NCBI RefSeq assembly: GCF_016464385.1
Contig: NZ_JADMLH010000015.1
Coordinates: 164,080 to 228,079, forward strand
Source: Nucisporomicrobium flavum
Lineage (GTDB): Bacteria; Actinomycetota; Actinomycetes; Mycobacteriales; Micromonosporaceae
DNA length: 64,000 nucleotides
Reading direction: 5' to 3'
Part shown: positions 15,527 through 25,343 of the stretch, one piece after another
How the letters are laid out: every line of letters starts with the position of its first letter
Numbering within the stretch: the stretch's first letter is position 1
The notes under the pieces: model-generated
What the model was told of the DNA's origin: nothing
Database searches by the model: none
What the model saw: the letters and a program-made list of their open reading frames with translations, nothing else
Program-made: the position numbers and the translations under genes

Positions 15527-17029
15527 CTCCGGGCCCGCCGGCAGCCGGACGGTGAACTCCGTACGGCCCGGAACGCTGTCCACGTCCACCGTGCCGCCGT
15601 GCGCGCTCACCACCGCGTGCACGATGGACAGGCCGAGGCCCGTACTGCCGGCCGCCCGCGACCGCGAGCTGTCCCCGCGCGCGAACCGTTCGAAGATCTT
15701 CGGCTGCAGCTCCCGCGGGATGCCCGGCCCGGCATCCGTCACCCGGATCACCGCCGCGCCCTGCTCCTGTCCCACGCCGACCGTCACGGTCGTCCCCTCC
15801 GGCGTGTGCGTCCGGGCGTTGGCCAGCAGGTTCGCCAGCACCTGGTGGAGGCGCTGCTCGTCACCGGTCACCGTGACCGGCTCCTCCGGCAGGTCCAGCT
15901 GCCAGTCGTGGCGTGGGCCCGCCGCGTGCGCGTCGCTCACCGAGTTGACGACCAGCATCGTCAGGTCCACCGGGTCGTGCGCCAGCGGCCGTCCCGCGTC
16001 CAGCCGGGCCAGCAGCAGCAGGTCCTCCACCAGGGCGGTCATCCGCTTCGCCTCGGACTCCACCCGGCCCAGCACGTGGCGGATCTCGTCGGGCACCGGC
16101 TGGCGGCTGCGGCGGCTCAGCTCGGCGTAGCCGCGGATCGCCGCCAGGGGGGTGCGCAGCTCGTGGCTCGCGTCGGCGACGAACTGGCGTACCTGCGTCT
16201 CGCTGGCGTGCCGCGCCTCCAGCGCGTTGCCGACGTGGTCGAGCATCCGGTTCAGCGCGGCGCCGACGGCGCCGACCTCGGTGCGCGGGTCGGTGTCGGC
16301 CTCGGGCACCCGCTGGGCGAGGTCCACCTCGCCACGGTCCAGCTCCAGCTCGGAGACGCGGGTCGCGGTCGCCGCGACCCGGTTCAACGGCTTGAGCGTA
16401 CGGCGGATGATCACGGCTCCGGCCCACCCCGCGGCGACCAGCGCGAGCAGCACCGCCCCGCCGGTGACCAGCGCGACGGCGAGCAGCGTCTGATCGGTTT
16501 CCTTGAGCGGGAGCGCCGCGACGACGACGCCGTCCTGGGTGGTCGTCGAGACGACGCGGTAGTCACCCAGGTCGCCCAGGTCGACGTCGGTGGGATCATT
16601 GTTCGGGGTCACCGCGCTCAGCTGCGTGACTGTCGCGCCGGGCAGGGGCGTGTACTGGAAGTTGGGGAAGCCCTCGTCGTCCGCCCGCAGCGTGACAATG
16701 CCGCCGTCCACGCCGCCGGTCGCGGTGAGGTTCAGGAAGATCGAGCCGTCCCGGGCACCGGGCGGCACCCGGCCGCTGAACTGGCCGCCGCCGAGGTGCG
16801 GCTCGCCGCCGGGGAAGCCCGGCCACTTCTGCGCGCGGCCCGCCGTCTCCTGGAGCTGGGTGTCGAGGCGCTTGTAGAGCGTGTTGTGCAGGTAGATCTC
16901 GGCGGTGGCGCCGACGACCAGGCCGAGGACCGTCAGTAGCACGACCATGATCGCGATGAGCCGGGTCCGCAACGACCAGCCCGCCGGGGAACGCCAGCGG
17001 GCCGGTGGGGTGGCGACGGCGGTGGGCAA
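15473..17029 (-). CDS. Two-component sensor histidine kinase
   Basis: The 518-residue kinase has TM1 (about 24-47), an outer sensing domain (48-181), TM2 (about 182-208), HAMP (about 210-265), HisKA with phospho-acceptor His289 in FVADASHELRTPLAAIRGYAELSRR, and a HATPase domain (N box LHQVLANLLANARTHT, G1 VTDAGPGIP, G2 GLGLSIV). It resembles actinobacterial MprB/TrcS-type kinases. It begins at a TTG three bases after the response regulator stop, with GGCGGA within the regulator's 3' end as ribosome site, so the pair is cotranscribed. The stimulus is unknown; the outer domain is unusual in being Gly/Pro-rich near the membrane. Confidence 0.92.
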   Translation of the reverse strand: MPTAVATPPARWRSPAGWSLRTRLIAIMVVLLTVLGLVVGATAEIYLHNTLYKRLDTQLQETAGRAQKWPGFPGGEPHLGGGQFSGRVPPGARDGSIFLNLTATGGVDGGIVTLRADDEGFPNFQYTPLPGATVTQLSAVTPNNDPTDVDLGDLGDYRVVSTTTQDGVVVAALPLKETDQTLLAVALVTGGAVLLALVAAGWAGAVIIRRTLKPLNRVAATATRVSELELDRGEVDLAQRVPEADTDPRTEVGAVGAALNRMLDHVGNALEARHASETQVRQFVADASHELRTPLAAIRGYAELSRRSRQPVPDEIRHVLGRVESEAKRMTALVEDLLLLARLDAGRPLAHDPVDLTMLVVNSVSDAHAAGPRHDWQLDLPEEPVTVTGDEQRLHQVLANLLANARTHTPEGTTVTVGVGQEQGAAVIRVTDAGPGIPRELQPKIFERFARGDSSRSRAAGSTGLGLSIVHAVVSAHGGTVDVDSVPGRTEFTVRLPAGPELQAAPEPVHEYVTQVVQ

Positions 17030-17032
17030 CGG

Positions 17033-17764
17033 TCAGTCCGCCGGCTTCAGCACGTAACCCGCGCCGCGCATCGTGTGGATCATCGGGGCCCGGCCTGCGT
17101 CGATCTTCTTGCGCAGGTACGAGATGTAGAGCTCGACCACGTTCGCCTGGCCACCGAAGTCGTAGTTCCACACCCGGTCGAGGATCTGGCTCTTGCTGAG
17201 CACCCGGCGGGGGTTGCGCATGAGGTAGCGCAGCAGCTCGAACTCCGTGGCGGTCAGCGTGACCAGGTCGCCGCCGCGGCGTACCTCGTGGCTGTCCTCG
17301 TCGAGGGTGAGGTCGCCGACGACGAGCTCGGAGTCGGCCCGCATCGGCGAGTGGCCCATCCGGCGCATCAGCCCGCGCAGCCGGGCCACGACCTCCTCCA
17401 GGCTGAACGGCTTGGTCACGTAGTCGTCGCCGCCCGCGGTGAGGCCGGTGACGCGGTCCTCGACCGAGTCCTTCGCGGTCAGGAACAGCACCGGGACCTC
17501 GGGCGTCTCGCCGCGCAGCCGGCGCAGTACCTCGAGGCCGTCGATGTCCGGGAGCATCATGTCGAGCACCACGGCGTCCGGGCGGAAGTCGCGCGCGGTG
17601 CGTACGGCCGTCAGCCCGTCGCCCGCGCTGCGTACGTCCCAGCCCTCGTACCGCAGCGCCATGGAGAGCAGTTCCGCCAGAGTGGGCTCGTCGTCGACCA
17701 CGAGGACGCGGACCGGGCCGCCGTCGGGCCGGCGGAGCTCGCTGCTGGGGTCTGCGTTCGCCAT
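17033..17764 (-). CDS. OmpR/PhoB-family response regulator
   Basis: The 243-residue regulator has a receiver domain (about 17-130; acidic pair Asp24-Asp25, phospho-acceptor Asp68 in VVLDMMLPDIDG, LTAKD, conserved Lys in YVTKPF) and a C-terminal winged helix (about 150-240; LTATEFELLRYLMRNPRRVLSKSQIL, VELYISYLRKKID). The ATG at 17764 is preferred because an AGGGG lies seven bases upstream; an ATG two codons earlier (17770) leaves no spacing. It forms an operon with the sensor kinase. Confidence 0.93.
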   Translation of the reverse strand: MANADPSSELRRPDGGPVRVLVVDDEPTLAELLSMALRYEGWDVRSAGDGLTAVRTARDFRPDAVVLDMMLPDIDGLEVLRRLRGETPEVPVLFLTAKDSVEDRVTGLTAGGDDYVTKPFSLEEVVARLRGLMRRMGHSPMRADSELVVGDLTLDEDSHEVRRGGDLVTLTATEFELLRYLMRNPRRVLSKSQILDRVWNYDFGGQANVVELYISYLRKKIDAGRAPMIHTMRGAGYVLKPAD

Positions 17765-17996
17765 CGTCATGCCCCTACTGTCGCGAGCGGCGCTTTGCGG
17801 CACCTATCCGCTTCCTGTGTAGCACCTGTGGGTCCGTTCCCCATCCGGAACGGCCGGCGGCGGCCGGCGCCGCGGTGGCCGCGGTGCTGACGTCGCGGCG
17901 GGGGGTGTGTCGGAATCGGACTAAAGGCCCAATACTCCGCATAATTTCCCGCGTTATACCGGGCGGCGGGTATCGGGCGGCGGAGCGGAGACACGG

Positions 17997-19400
17997 GTGC
18001 GACACCGGATCGGAACGGCGCTCGCCGCGCTCGCCATGGTCGCCCTGACGGCGGCGCCGGCCGCTGCGGACGCACCGTACCCGGCCGGGGTCAGCGCGGA
18101 CGACCTGCGGGCCGCCGGTGTGAGCGAGGGTGTCGTCGCGGTCGGTGGGAAGCACTCCTGCACGGTCAGCAGCCTCGGCGACGTCCACTGCTGGGGTGAC
18201 GACTCGTCCGGGCAGCTCGGCGACGGGGCCCGCCCGCACACCGGCGGGCAGGCGGTGTTCGCCTTCCGGACCGCGGTGCAGGTCGACGCCGGGCGGGCGC
18301 ACACCTGCGCGGTCGGCGCGGACGGGAACGCGTACTGCTGGGGGGACAACTCCGCGGGGCAGCTGGGGACCGGTACGGCCGGGAACCGCGACGAGCCGGC
18401 CGAGGTCGCCGGGCTCGACGGGCACCTGATCGTGCAGGTCGCCACGGGCGCCCGGCACACCTGCGCGGTCGACGACGAGGGCGCCGCCTGGTGCTGGGGC
18501 GACGGCTCGGCGGCGCCCGTACGGGTCACCGGCATCGCCGGCCCGATCGTCGACCTCGCCGCCGGCGGGAACACCACCTGCGCGGCCACCGCCGGGGGAG
18601 CGGCGTACTGCTGGTCCTCGGGAAAGGCGCCGACGCGCGTACCGGGGGTGAAGGGGATCCGGCAGGCCGCGGTCGGATGCTTCCTCGACGCAGACGGGCG
18701 CGCCTTCTGCGGAGGAGCGAAGCCGGACACCGGCGGGGCGGCGCTCGACCGCATCAGCGCTGCCGGCGACCAGGTCTGTGGCATCGACCGCGAGGGGCGC
18801 ACGTCCTGCTGGACGAAGGACGGGCGCCGCGACATCGACGGCAGGATGCGGGACCTCGACGTGGGTACGCGCCACGCGTGCGGCGTCGGCATCGACGGGT
18901 TCGTGTCGTGCTGGGGTGCGGACGGCGTGCCCGTACGGGTCGAGGGACTGCCGCGCCCGCCCGGCGCGGCGACCGGCGTGCGGGTACGCGCCCTCGACGG
19001 CGGCCTGCGCATCTCCTGGCAACCCCCGGCCGACCTCGGCTCCGGGCCGTTCGAGTTCTTCTGGGCGGCGACCGCGGACTACGCCTCCGGGTGTGTGCTG
19101 ACCGTCGCCACGGCGTCCGGCTGCGAGGTGCGGGGGCTGCGCAACGGCCGCACGTACGACGTGGCGGTGGTGGTACGCACCCGGGACGGCCTGACGGTCA
19201 GCGACTACGTGACCGCCGCGCCGTCCGAGGTCGCCCCGGAGCCGTCCGGGTCGGCGTACCCGTCGGCGCCGCCGCGCGAGTTGCAGCCGGGCGAGGGCGG
19301 CGGCCTGCCGGTCACCGGGCTGAGCCCGGTCGCGCTGCTCTCCATCGGCACGATGCTGCTCGGCGGCGGCCTGGTCGCCCTGCTCGTCAAGAAGCCGTGA
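17997..19400 (+). CDS. Secreted RCC1-repeat protein with LPVTG sortase signal
   Basis: The 467-residue surface protein has a signal peptide (about 1-24, ending APAAA), RCC1/ATS1-type beta-propeller repeats (about 40-320) marked by recurrent HSCTV/HTCAV...CWGD units, and a fibronectin-III-like domain (about 322-415). A Pro-rich spacer leads to LPVTG, a hydrophobic helix and a KKP tail. The last part is a class LPxTG sortase signal, so the protein is probably linked to peptidoglycan. A GTG start with GGAG eight bases upstream is chosen. Its stop overlaps the convergent next gene by 14 bp. Paired Cys in each repeat may form disulfides outside the cell. The ligand is unknown. Confidence 0.85.
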   Translation: MRHRIGTALAALAMVALTAAPAAADAPYPAGVSADDLRAAGVSEGVVAVGGKHSCTVSSLGDVHCWGDDSSGQLGDGARPHTGGQAVFAFRTAVQVDAGRAHTCAVGADGNAYCWGDNSAGQLGTGTAGNRDEPAEVAGLDGHLIVQVATGARHTCAVDDEGAAWCWGDGSAAPVRVTGIAGPIVDLAAGGNTTCAATAGGAAYCWSSGKAPTRVPGVKGIRQAAVGCFLDADGRAFCGGAKPDTGGAALDRISAAGDQVCGIDREGRTSCWTKDGRRDIDGRMRDLDVGTRHACGVGIDGFVSCWGADGVPVRVEGLPRPPGAATGVRVRALDGGLRISWQPPADLGSGPFEFFWAATADYASGCVLTVATASGCEVRGLRNGRTYDVAVVVRTRDGLTVSDYVTAAPSEVAPEPSGSAYPSAPPRELQPGEGGGLPVTGLSPVALLSIGTMLLGGGLVALLVKKP

Positions 19401-21549
19401 CCTCGAACGCGGCGTCGCGGAACTGCGCGGCGCCCGCCTTCAGCCGCTCGGCGTAGTACACCCGGTTCCAGTTGGTCCACGTCACGTGCCCGGTGGTCTG
19501 GTCGGTGCCGGACGCCGACACGGACAAGGCGATGCCCGGGCTGACCTGGGTCGTCAGCCCTTTGCCCGGCACGCCCACCGAGTGCCGGGACGGGTCGGCG
19601 TACCCGAGCATCGCCCACGGCGCGCGCACGACGAGGTCGTCGCCGTCGCGGTACCAGAGGCTGCGGCTGTCCTCGTCCGGGGTGCCGTACCGCAACAGGC
19701 CCGCGTCCTGGAACTCCGCCGGCAGCCGCTCGCCGGTCGTCGGGACCCGCAGGTCCCGGTTCACGATCAGCTCGAAGCGCCGCCAGCCCTCCGGCGCCGG
19801 CCCGCGCCGCCCGGCCGGGACGCCGTAGTCGAGCGGCATCGGGTCGAGCTCCCCGCGCAGGTACGCCTGCCCGGTGCGGGCGACCGGGTCCAGCACGAAC
19901 GCGGCGTCGGCCTCGCGGCTGCCGGTGCCCGGGGCGGGCTGCCCGGTCAGCGCGGGAAGCACGTCGAAACCGACCGTGAGCGCGTTCGGCGCCGGCGTTC
20001 CCAGCCGGATCCGCACCTGGACGAAGGACTCGTCGACCCGCGCGGTGACCCGCCGCGCCGGCCAGGCCGACTCGTCGTCGAGGAGATACTCCGCAGCGGC
20101 GTCCGGGGAACCGGCCGCGTCCATCGCGATGAGCCCGAAGTGCTGCTCGTTGGTCAGCGGGTCGTGCCACAGCTGGCGGCGCTCGGCGACCTGGTGCCTG
20201 ACGGTGTTCCAGGTGAACTTGAACCACTCGTCCACCCAGCCGAAGAGGAACCCGCCGGCCAGGCCCTGGTCCCTGATGAGCCGCAGCAGCTCCGCATCGA
20301 TCCGCATCGCCTCGCGCTCGCTGTGGTCACCCTGGGAGCGCCCGAGCGGGCCGTTGTGCGCCGACCCGATCGACGAGGGGACGCCGAACTCGGTGATCAG
20401 CGTGGGCATGTCGCGGTGGTGGCGGCGCAGGGCCGAGAGATATCCCGCGTACGGGTCCACCCGGCCGTCGTAGCGGTAGCGCTGCAGCGCCGGCTCGTGC
20501 CGCTGGAAGTCCGGATAGTACGGGTACGCGTGATAGCTGGCGAACGTCCCGGCCGGCCACTGAACGGTGGGCAGCACGTGGTTGGCGTCGATCTGGAGCA
20601 GGTCCTCGGTGTCGAGGGGTTCCTCGGGGTGCCGCAGCGGGTCGGTCGTCGGCCAGTTCACGAACGCGATCGGCTGGCTGAGCCCCTGCGCCGCCTCGTA
20701 CGCCGCCAGCTCGTTCATCCGCGCGGCGAACCAGCGCTCGGTGGGTGAGGCCTGGGCGGTGCTGCGGAAGTACCGGCCGTGGACCGGGGGAGCGGAGCGG
20801 TTGCGCAGGTCGGAGCGGTGACCGCCGGACGGGTCCACCTCCAGCCCGATGATCCACCCGGCGAGCCACGGGGTCACGTCGGTGTCCCAGGCGCCGGCGG
20901 CCCGCCCCGGCCGGGGGGCGCGCGTCAGCCGGCCGCGTACGGCCGCGCTCGCGTCCCGGATCTCCGCGCGGAACGCCGCGGTCACCCCGGGGTCGTAGAG
21001 GTTGCCCTTCTCGGCGTAGGACTCGTCCGGCGGGTAGACGCCCTGCATGAGGTAGAGGGGCCGGTCCGGGTTGGCGCGGTTGTAGCGGACGAGCTCCTGG
21101 TAGAAGGCGGGCGGGTGGATGGTGTAGATCCGCAGCACCCGGATGCCCAGCCAGCCCATCGCGGCGAACCACGTGCGGTACTGCTCGGCGGAGATGGACA
21201 GCTCACCCGGCTGATGGCCCGGCGTGGTGCTGCCCAGGTTGACCCCGGGCAGGAACGTCCTGTCGCCGGACGCGGTGTGCAGGGCGAACGTGCGGCCCCG
21301 GGCGGTCGCGACGCTCGCCAGCCCGCGGCCGAGCCGGGGCGTGGGCGCCCAGGACGGACCGGCCGGCGGGGCGCCGAGCGCCTGCATGCCGGGGATCGCG
21401 AACGCCGCGGAGGTGAGCGGTGGCCGCGGGGTGGCGCCCGCCAGGAACAGGCACATGGTCAGCGTGACGAGCCCGATCACGGCCGCCTTGGCGCGCGCGG
21501 GCGGCGGGCGTACGGGCGCCTGGACGAGATGGGCCGGGAAGTCCCCCAC
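19387..21549 (-). CDS. Secreted glycoside-hydrolase-like protein
   Basis: The 720-residue protein has an N-terminal hydrophobic segment (about 21-42) that acts as signal or anchor, then a TIM-barrel-like region (about 90-480): FLPGVNLGSTTPGH, MGWLGIRVLRIYTIHPPAFYQEL, and TLITEFGVPSS, whose Glu sits where GH clan A enzymes have the nucleophile. A GWVDEWFKFTW stretch and a roughly 200-residue beta-rich C-terminal domain follow. Similar barrels act on beta-linked glycans. Family membership is not certain. GTG start at 21549; a nearby ATG is out of frame. Confidence 0.6.
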   Translation of the reverse strand: MGDFPAHLVQAPVRPPPARAKAAVIGLVTLTMCLFLAGATPRPPLTSAAFAIPGMQALGAPPAGPSWAPTPRLGRGLASVATARGRTFALHTASGDRTFLPGVNLGSTTPGHQPGELSISAEQYRTWFAAMGWLGIRVLRIYTIHPPAFYQELVRYNRANPDRPLYLMQGVYPPDESYAEKGNLYDPGVTAAFRAEIRDASAAVRGRLTRAPRPGRAAGAWDTDVTPWLAGWIIGLEVDPSGGHRSDLRNRSAPPVHGRYFRSTAQASPTERWFAARMNELAAYEAAQGLSQPIAFVNWPTTDPLRHPEEPLDTEDLLQIDANHVLPTVQWPAGTFASYHAYPYYPDFQRHEPALQRYRYDGRVDPYAGYLSALRRHHRDMPTLITEFGVPSSIGSAHNGPLGRSQGDHSEREAMRIDAELLRLIRDQGLAGGFLFGWVDEWFKFTWNTVRHQVAERRQLWHDPLTNEQHFGLIAMDAAGSPDAAAEYLLDDESAWPARRVTARVDESFVQVRIRLGTPAPNALTVGFDVLPALTGQPAPGTGSREADAAFVLDPVARTGQAYLRGELDPMPLDYGVPAGRRGPAPEGWRRFELIVNRDLRVPTTGERLPAEFQDAGLLRYGTPDEDSRSLWYRDGDDLVVRAPWAMLGYADPSRHSVGVPGKGLTTQVSPGIALSVSASGTDQTTGHVTWTNWNRVYYAERLKAGAAQFRDAAFEVTAS

Positions 21550-21685
21550 TCCGGCATTGTGCGGTGCCGAGGCTCACCGAATGGGAGGAATTGTCGGGAA
21601 AGTGGAGGGCCGGAACACTCGCCGTTCGCCCCGAGTTGTGCCAGCGTTGGTCACAGTGGGCGGCGCGAGCGTGGGGAGCGGGTTC

Positions 21686-22075
21686 ATGGATCTTCTGGAG
21701 GAGTACCGCAGGGCCACCTTCGTCTTCGAGTCCGGCGACCCGCTCGGGGCGGCCCGGATGCTCGAGCCGATCGTGGAGGCGGAGCCGCACAACACCGCCG
21801 TCCGCCAGCTGCTCGCCCGGGCGTACTTCAACTCGGCGCAGCTCGCCGGGGCGGAAGCCCAGCTGAGAGCGCTGATCGACCGTGACCCATCGGATCACTA
21901 CGCGCACCACGTGCTCGGCCGGACCCTGGAGAGGGCCGGCCGTTTCAGTGAGGCGCTGCCGCACCTGCGGCTGGCGGCGGCGATGAAGCGGCACGACGAC
22001 TACGAGACCGCGCTGCGCCGGGTCGAGACGTGGGTCGGCAAGAACGGCGGCCGGACCGCGTACGGCGCTGAGTAG
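21686..22075 (+). CDS. Small tetratricopeptide-repeat protein
   Basis: The 129-residue protein is built of about three TPR units (ARMLEPIVEAEPHNTAVRQLLARAYFNSAQ; AEAQLRALIDRDPSDHYAHHVLGRTLERAGR; SEALPHLRLAAAM) and probably serves as a protein-binding scaffold. The ATG follows a GGGGAG ribosome site. It lies 9 bp upstream of the Smr-domain gene, so the two are likely cotranscribed. Confidence 0.85.
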   Translation: MDLLEEYRRATFVFESGDPLGAARMLEPIVEAEPHNTAVRQLLARAYFNSAQLAGAEAQLRALIDRDPSDHYAHHVLGRTLERAGRFSEALPHLRLAAAMKRHDDYETALRRVETWVGKNGGRTAYGAE

Positions 22076-22084
22076 GCTGCCGAC

Positions 22085-22369
22085 GTGAAGCTCAAGCTGG
22101 ATCTCCACGACATCTTCAACAAGGGCACCGAGATCGACAAGGCGCTGCGCGGCGTCATCGACGAGGCGATCCAGAAGAAGGCCTCGATGGTCGAGATCAT
22201 CCCGGGCAAGGGCAGCGGCGCACTGAAGAAGAAGGTGCTGCGCTTCCTCGACCAGAAGGACATCAAGCAGCTGTACCACCGCGTCGAGAAGGACGGCGAC
22301 AACTGGGGACGGCTGTTCGTGCACTTCCGCCACGACGCGCCCACCGGCCGCCGTGGCCGGGGACGCTAG
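22085..22369 (+). CDS. Smr (small MutS-related) domain protein
   Basis: The 94-residue protein consists of one Smr domain: the LDLHDIF start (LDLHG-type motif), VEIIPGKGSGALKKKVLRFLDQ (the conserved GxGxGxLK loop) and a C-terminal strand VHFRHD. Smr domains bind or nick branched DNA or RNA; stand-alone forms occur widely in actinomycetes. GTG start; the end overlaps the convergent peptidase gene by 4 bp. Confidence 0.85.
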   Translation: MKLKLDLHDIFNKGTEIDKALRGVIDEAIQKKASMVEIIPGKGSGALKKKVLRFLDQKDIKQLYHRVEKDGDNWGRLFVHFRHDAPTGRRGRGR

Positions 22370-24750
22370 CGGCTGGAGAACGTGTAGGTCTTCGCGACCG
22401 CCAGCATCTCCGAGCTGTGCGAGCCCACCACCCCCACCGCCGCCGGACGGGCCTGGAAGCCGGGCAGCGCGGACAGGCCGTCGCTCGCGTCCATCGCGCG
22501 TACCCGCAGCGGGGCACCGGCGCGCACGGTCAGCACGACGTCCACGCCGGCCGGGGGCGGGCCGTGGAAGACGAACCCGAAGCCCCACACCCCGCCGACC
22601 GTACGGTCCACCGGCACCTGCCGGCCGCCCACCGTCGCGCTCGTGACCTGGGCGTCCGCCGCCACGTGCAGCGTCACCAGCCGCGCCGGCCGCTGCGGCG
22701 TCACCCGCAGGGCGACGGTACGGCCGGAGCCCCCGGTCGTGTCCGAGACCTTGGTGACCACGGGCGCGGGCAGCCCGGCGGACTGAGCCGGGCCCGAGAG
22801 CAGCTTCTCCGGGCCGAACGCCGGGAGGCTGTCGGTGACGGCCGCGGGTTTGTCGCCGACGTAGTGGCCCGTCCACTCCGTGGGCGTGCTGGAGGCGCTC
22901 AGCCAGCGGGCCTGGCCGGTGTCCGCGTCGAGCGCGTACATCAGGTGGGTGGGCGCCGGGTGGGCCCGGTCGAAGCGGTCCACGGACAGCCCCACCGCCA
23001 CGGCCACGACCGTCGCGACCAGCGCAGCCATCGTCGGCAGGGCACCGCGACGGCGGGCGCGCAGCGCGTCCATGCCGCGCTGGCCACCGGCCGCCGGGTG
23101 CAGCAGGTCGACGATCGGGAGCAGGGCGAGGGCCAGCAGCGTCGCGATGAACGCGCCGGAGCCCGCGAGGTTCATGCCCAGCGCCGGAAAGAACATGACC
23201 AGCGTCGGAAGCAGGATCACCACGGCGACGCAGCCGCCCACGGACAGCGCGAGGGCGGCCGCGAACCGGCGGCGCAGCAGGATCGCCGCGATGCCCGCGA
23301 GCGCCCCGGCCAGCGCCGGCAGCGCGGTGAGATAGGAGCCGCCGGGGGCGAGCGCGGCCAGGAGGACGCCGATCAGCGCGAGCCAGAGCAGTCCCGCGAC
23401 GGCCAGAGCGGCCGGGCCGGTCCGGCGGCGCAGGAGGGCGTACCAGGCGAACACCACGGCCGCGGTCAGGGCCACCACGGCCAGCCTGTACCCCCACGGG
23501 CGGTACGGGTCGATCGGCATTTCGGCGTACCCCGGACGCATGATCTTCACGAGGAACCAGAGCAGCTGGGCGAGCACCGGGGCGGCCAGGACCGGCACGA
23601 GGGTGAGGCCGAAGGCGGCGATCTGGCGGGGCGCCGACGCCAGCCCGCGCCGGCGCGACAGCCAGGCCAGCACGAGCACCGCGACCAGCGCCAGTGCCGC
23701 CAGCGGCCACGTCCACGAGCCCGGGTAGCGCACCAGCCCGCCCGGCACCGTGAAATACGTGGCGTCGCCGCCCGACCGGAGCCCCGGCAGGTCGCGATCG
23801 CCCAGCTCACGGGTGAGGGACAGGACGTTGTCGCCGTGATGCTGCAGGCTGTCCCGGTTCATCGCCCCGGGCGTGTCCAGCGGCGTGTGATAGACCGCAG
23901 CCCCGTCGATGTACGCCGAGTTCAGCCCGGTGAAGCCCTTCTCCCGGAACGCCGTGAAGTCGGTGTCGTTGGGCAGCAGCCGGTACACCTCGACCGCGAA
24001 CGACGTACCCACCGGGTGGGCCGCCCGCCCGAAGACGTCCACCAGCCCGGCGTTCCGCGCGGTCGTCTCGAACATGATCGCCGGGCCGGTGCTGCCGCGC
24101 GCCTCCAGGTTGAGCACGACGCCGCCGTCCCGGGCCAGCGGGTGCTGGTCCACGAACGCCTTCGCGCCGCACAGGCACGCCTCCTCGGCGTCGGTCAGCA
24201 CGAACACCACGTCGTTGCGCAGGCGCGGGCCGCTGGTGAGCGCGCGGGCCGCCTCGAGGATCGCCGACGTGCCCGCCGCGTCGTCGTTGCCGCCCGGACC
24301 GGTCTGCACCGAGTCGTAGTGCGCCACCAGGAAGATGCGGCCGGTGGAGGCCGTACCGGGCCAGAGCGCGACCACGTTGCGTACCCGGGCGAGACCCATG
24401 CCGCCGGCGCTCGAGGACAGCTCGCTGCCCTGCACCGAGACGGTGTCCTGCACCTCTGGGGTCAGGCCGAGGCCCCGCAGGCCGGCGACCAGGTGCTCGC
24501 GGGCGGCGTCGTTGGCAGCGCTGCCGGTCACATGCTGCGTCGCCGCGATGGCTTTGACGTGCTCGTACGCCCGCGCCGCGCTGAACTCCGCGGCCGGCGC
24601 ATCCGCCGGACGCGCGGCCGGCGGCTGGACCGCCCGCACCGCGAGCGCGCCTGCGACGGCGAGGATCAGAACCGCCAGGAGGGCCGCCCAGCCCCGGCGG
24701 GTGGGCCGGGTCAGCGCCCGGTCCGCGGCTTCGACGCTCGGCACGCCCAC
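22366..24750 (-). CDS. Membrane-anchored M28-family metallopeptidase
   Basis: The 794-residue protein has an N-terminal anchor (about 20-42) and an M28 zinc aminopeptidase domain (about 50-330) with the ligand set visible in LVAHYDSV, GGNDDAAG, TDAEEACLCG, LNLEARGS and VYHTPLD. Next come about nine hydrophobic helices (about 350-620) and an outer C-terminal domain (about 625-790). This is the layout of the actinobacterial and eukaryotic ER-type M28 membrane peptidases. It likely trims peptides outside the membrane. GTG start, with a second GTG two codons on. Confidence 0.88.
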   Translation of the reverse strand: MGVPSVEAADRALTRPTRRGWAALLAVLILAVAGALAVRAVQPPAARPADAPAAEFSAARAYEHVKAIAATQHVTGSAANDAAREHLVAGLRGLGLTPEVQDTVSVQGSELSSSAGGMGLARVRNVVALWPGTASTGRIFLVAHYDSVQTGPGGNDDAAGTSAILEAARALTSGPRLRNDVVFVLTDAEEACLCGAKAFVDQHPLARDGGVVLNLEARGSTGPAIMFETTARNAGLVDVFGRAAHPVGTSFAVEVYRLLPNDTDFTAFREKGFTGLNSAYIDGAAVYHTPLDTPGAMNRDSLQHHGDNVLSLTRELGDRDLPGLRSGGDATYFTVPGGLVRYPGSWTWPLAALALVAVLVLAWLSRRRGLASAPRQIAAFGLTLVPVLAAPVLAQLLWFLVKIMRPGYAEMPIDPYRPWGYRLAVVALTAAVVFAWYALLRRRTGPAALAVAGLLWLALIGVLLAALAPGGSYLTALPALAGALAGIAAILLRRRFAAALALSVGGCVAVVILLPTLVMFFPALGMNLAGSGAFIATLLALALLPIVDLLHPAAGGQRGMDALRARRRGALPTMAALVATVVAVAVGLSVDRFDRAHPAPTHLMYALDADTGQARWLSASSTPTEWTGHYVGDKPAAVTDSLPAFGPEKLLSGPAQSAGLPAPVVTKVSDTTGGSGRTVALRVTPQRPARLVTLHVAADAQVTSATVGGRQVPVDRTVGGVWGFGFVFHGPPPAGVDVVLTVRAGAPLRVRAMDASDGLSALPGFQARPAAVGVVGSHSSEMLAVAKTYTFSSR

Positions 24751-24811
24751 AGCTACCCCCTCGTCACCCTGGCCGGGCGATCTTACGGCCCCGTGGCATA
24801 ACTTTGTCCCC

Positions 24812-25159
24812 GTGACAGCCCCGATCGACCCCGCCGCCGTCCTCGCCGACTTCGTCGGGCGGGTGGCCCCGTACGACCCGGCACCGGAGGCGGGAGCGGT
24901 CGCCGTGCTCGGGCTGCGTACGGCCCTCGGCGACGTGACCTTCCAGCTCGGCGATCACGTCGTGCGGGCGCTGTGCCGGGCGCTCGAGGCGTACCGGGAT
25001 CCCGAGGACCGGGGCCTGTGCATCGGGTGCGGCAGCCGGCAGCTCGACGAGAACCTGCACTGCCGGGACTGCGGGCGGCTGCACGGCATCCTCGGCGAGG
25101 TCATCGCGCGCCACGCGCGGCGGGTGGCCGAGGATCCCTCGTACGGTCCGCCCGCGTGA
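24812..25159 (+). CDS. Hypothetical protein with a four-cysteine zinc-ribbon-like motif
   Basis: The 115-residue protein has an N-terminal helical part (TAPIDPAAVLADFVGRVAPYDP) and a C-terminal segment with CIGCG and CRDCG pairs 15 residues apart, followed by a basic helix. The CxxC-x(n)-CxxC pattern suggests a structural zinc site and a nucleic-acid or protein contact. GTG start. No family is recognised. It is divergent from the M28 gene. Confidence 0.6.
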   Translation: MTAPIDPAAVLADFVGRVAPYDPAPEAGAVAVLGLRTALGDVTFQLGDHVVRALCRALEAYRDPEDRGLCIGCGSRQLDENLHCRDCGRLHGILGEVIARHARRVAEDPSYGPPA

Positions 25160-25343
25160 ACGCCGTCACGCAGCCGGCCGCCGGGATGGTCCGCGAGGGT
25201 GGGCGGTGTTGTGCCGTCCGGACCCGTGGTGGACGATCAGCGGGTCATGCCCGCCGAAGGAGTCGAGCCATCAACCGTCCCAGCCGAGCCGATGCCGCGG
25301 TTCCGGGTGCCGCCCACGGCCCGACGCCGGGCGGGGTGACACC

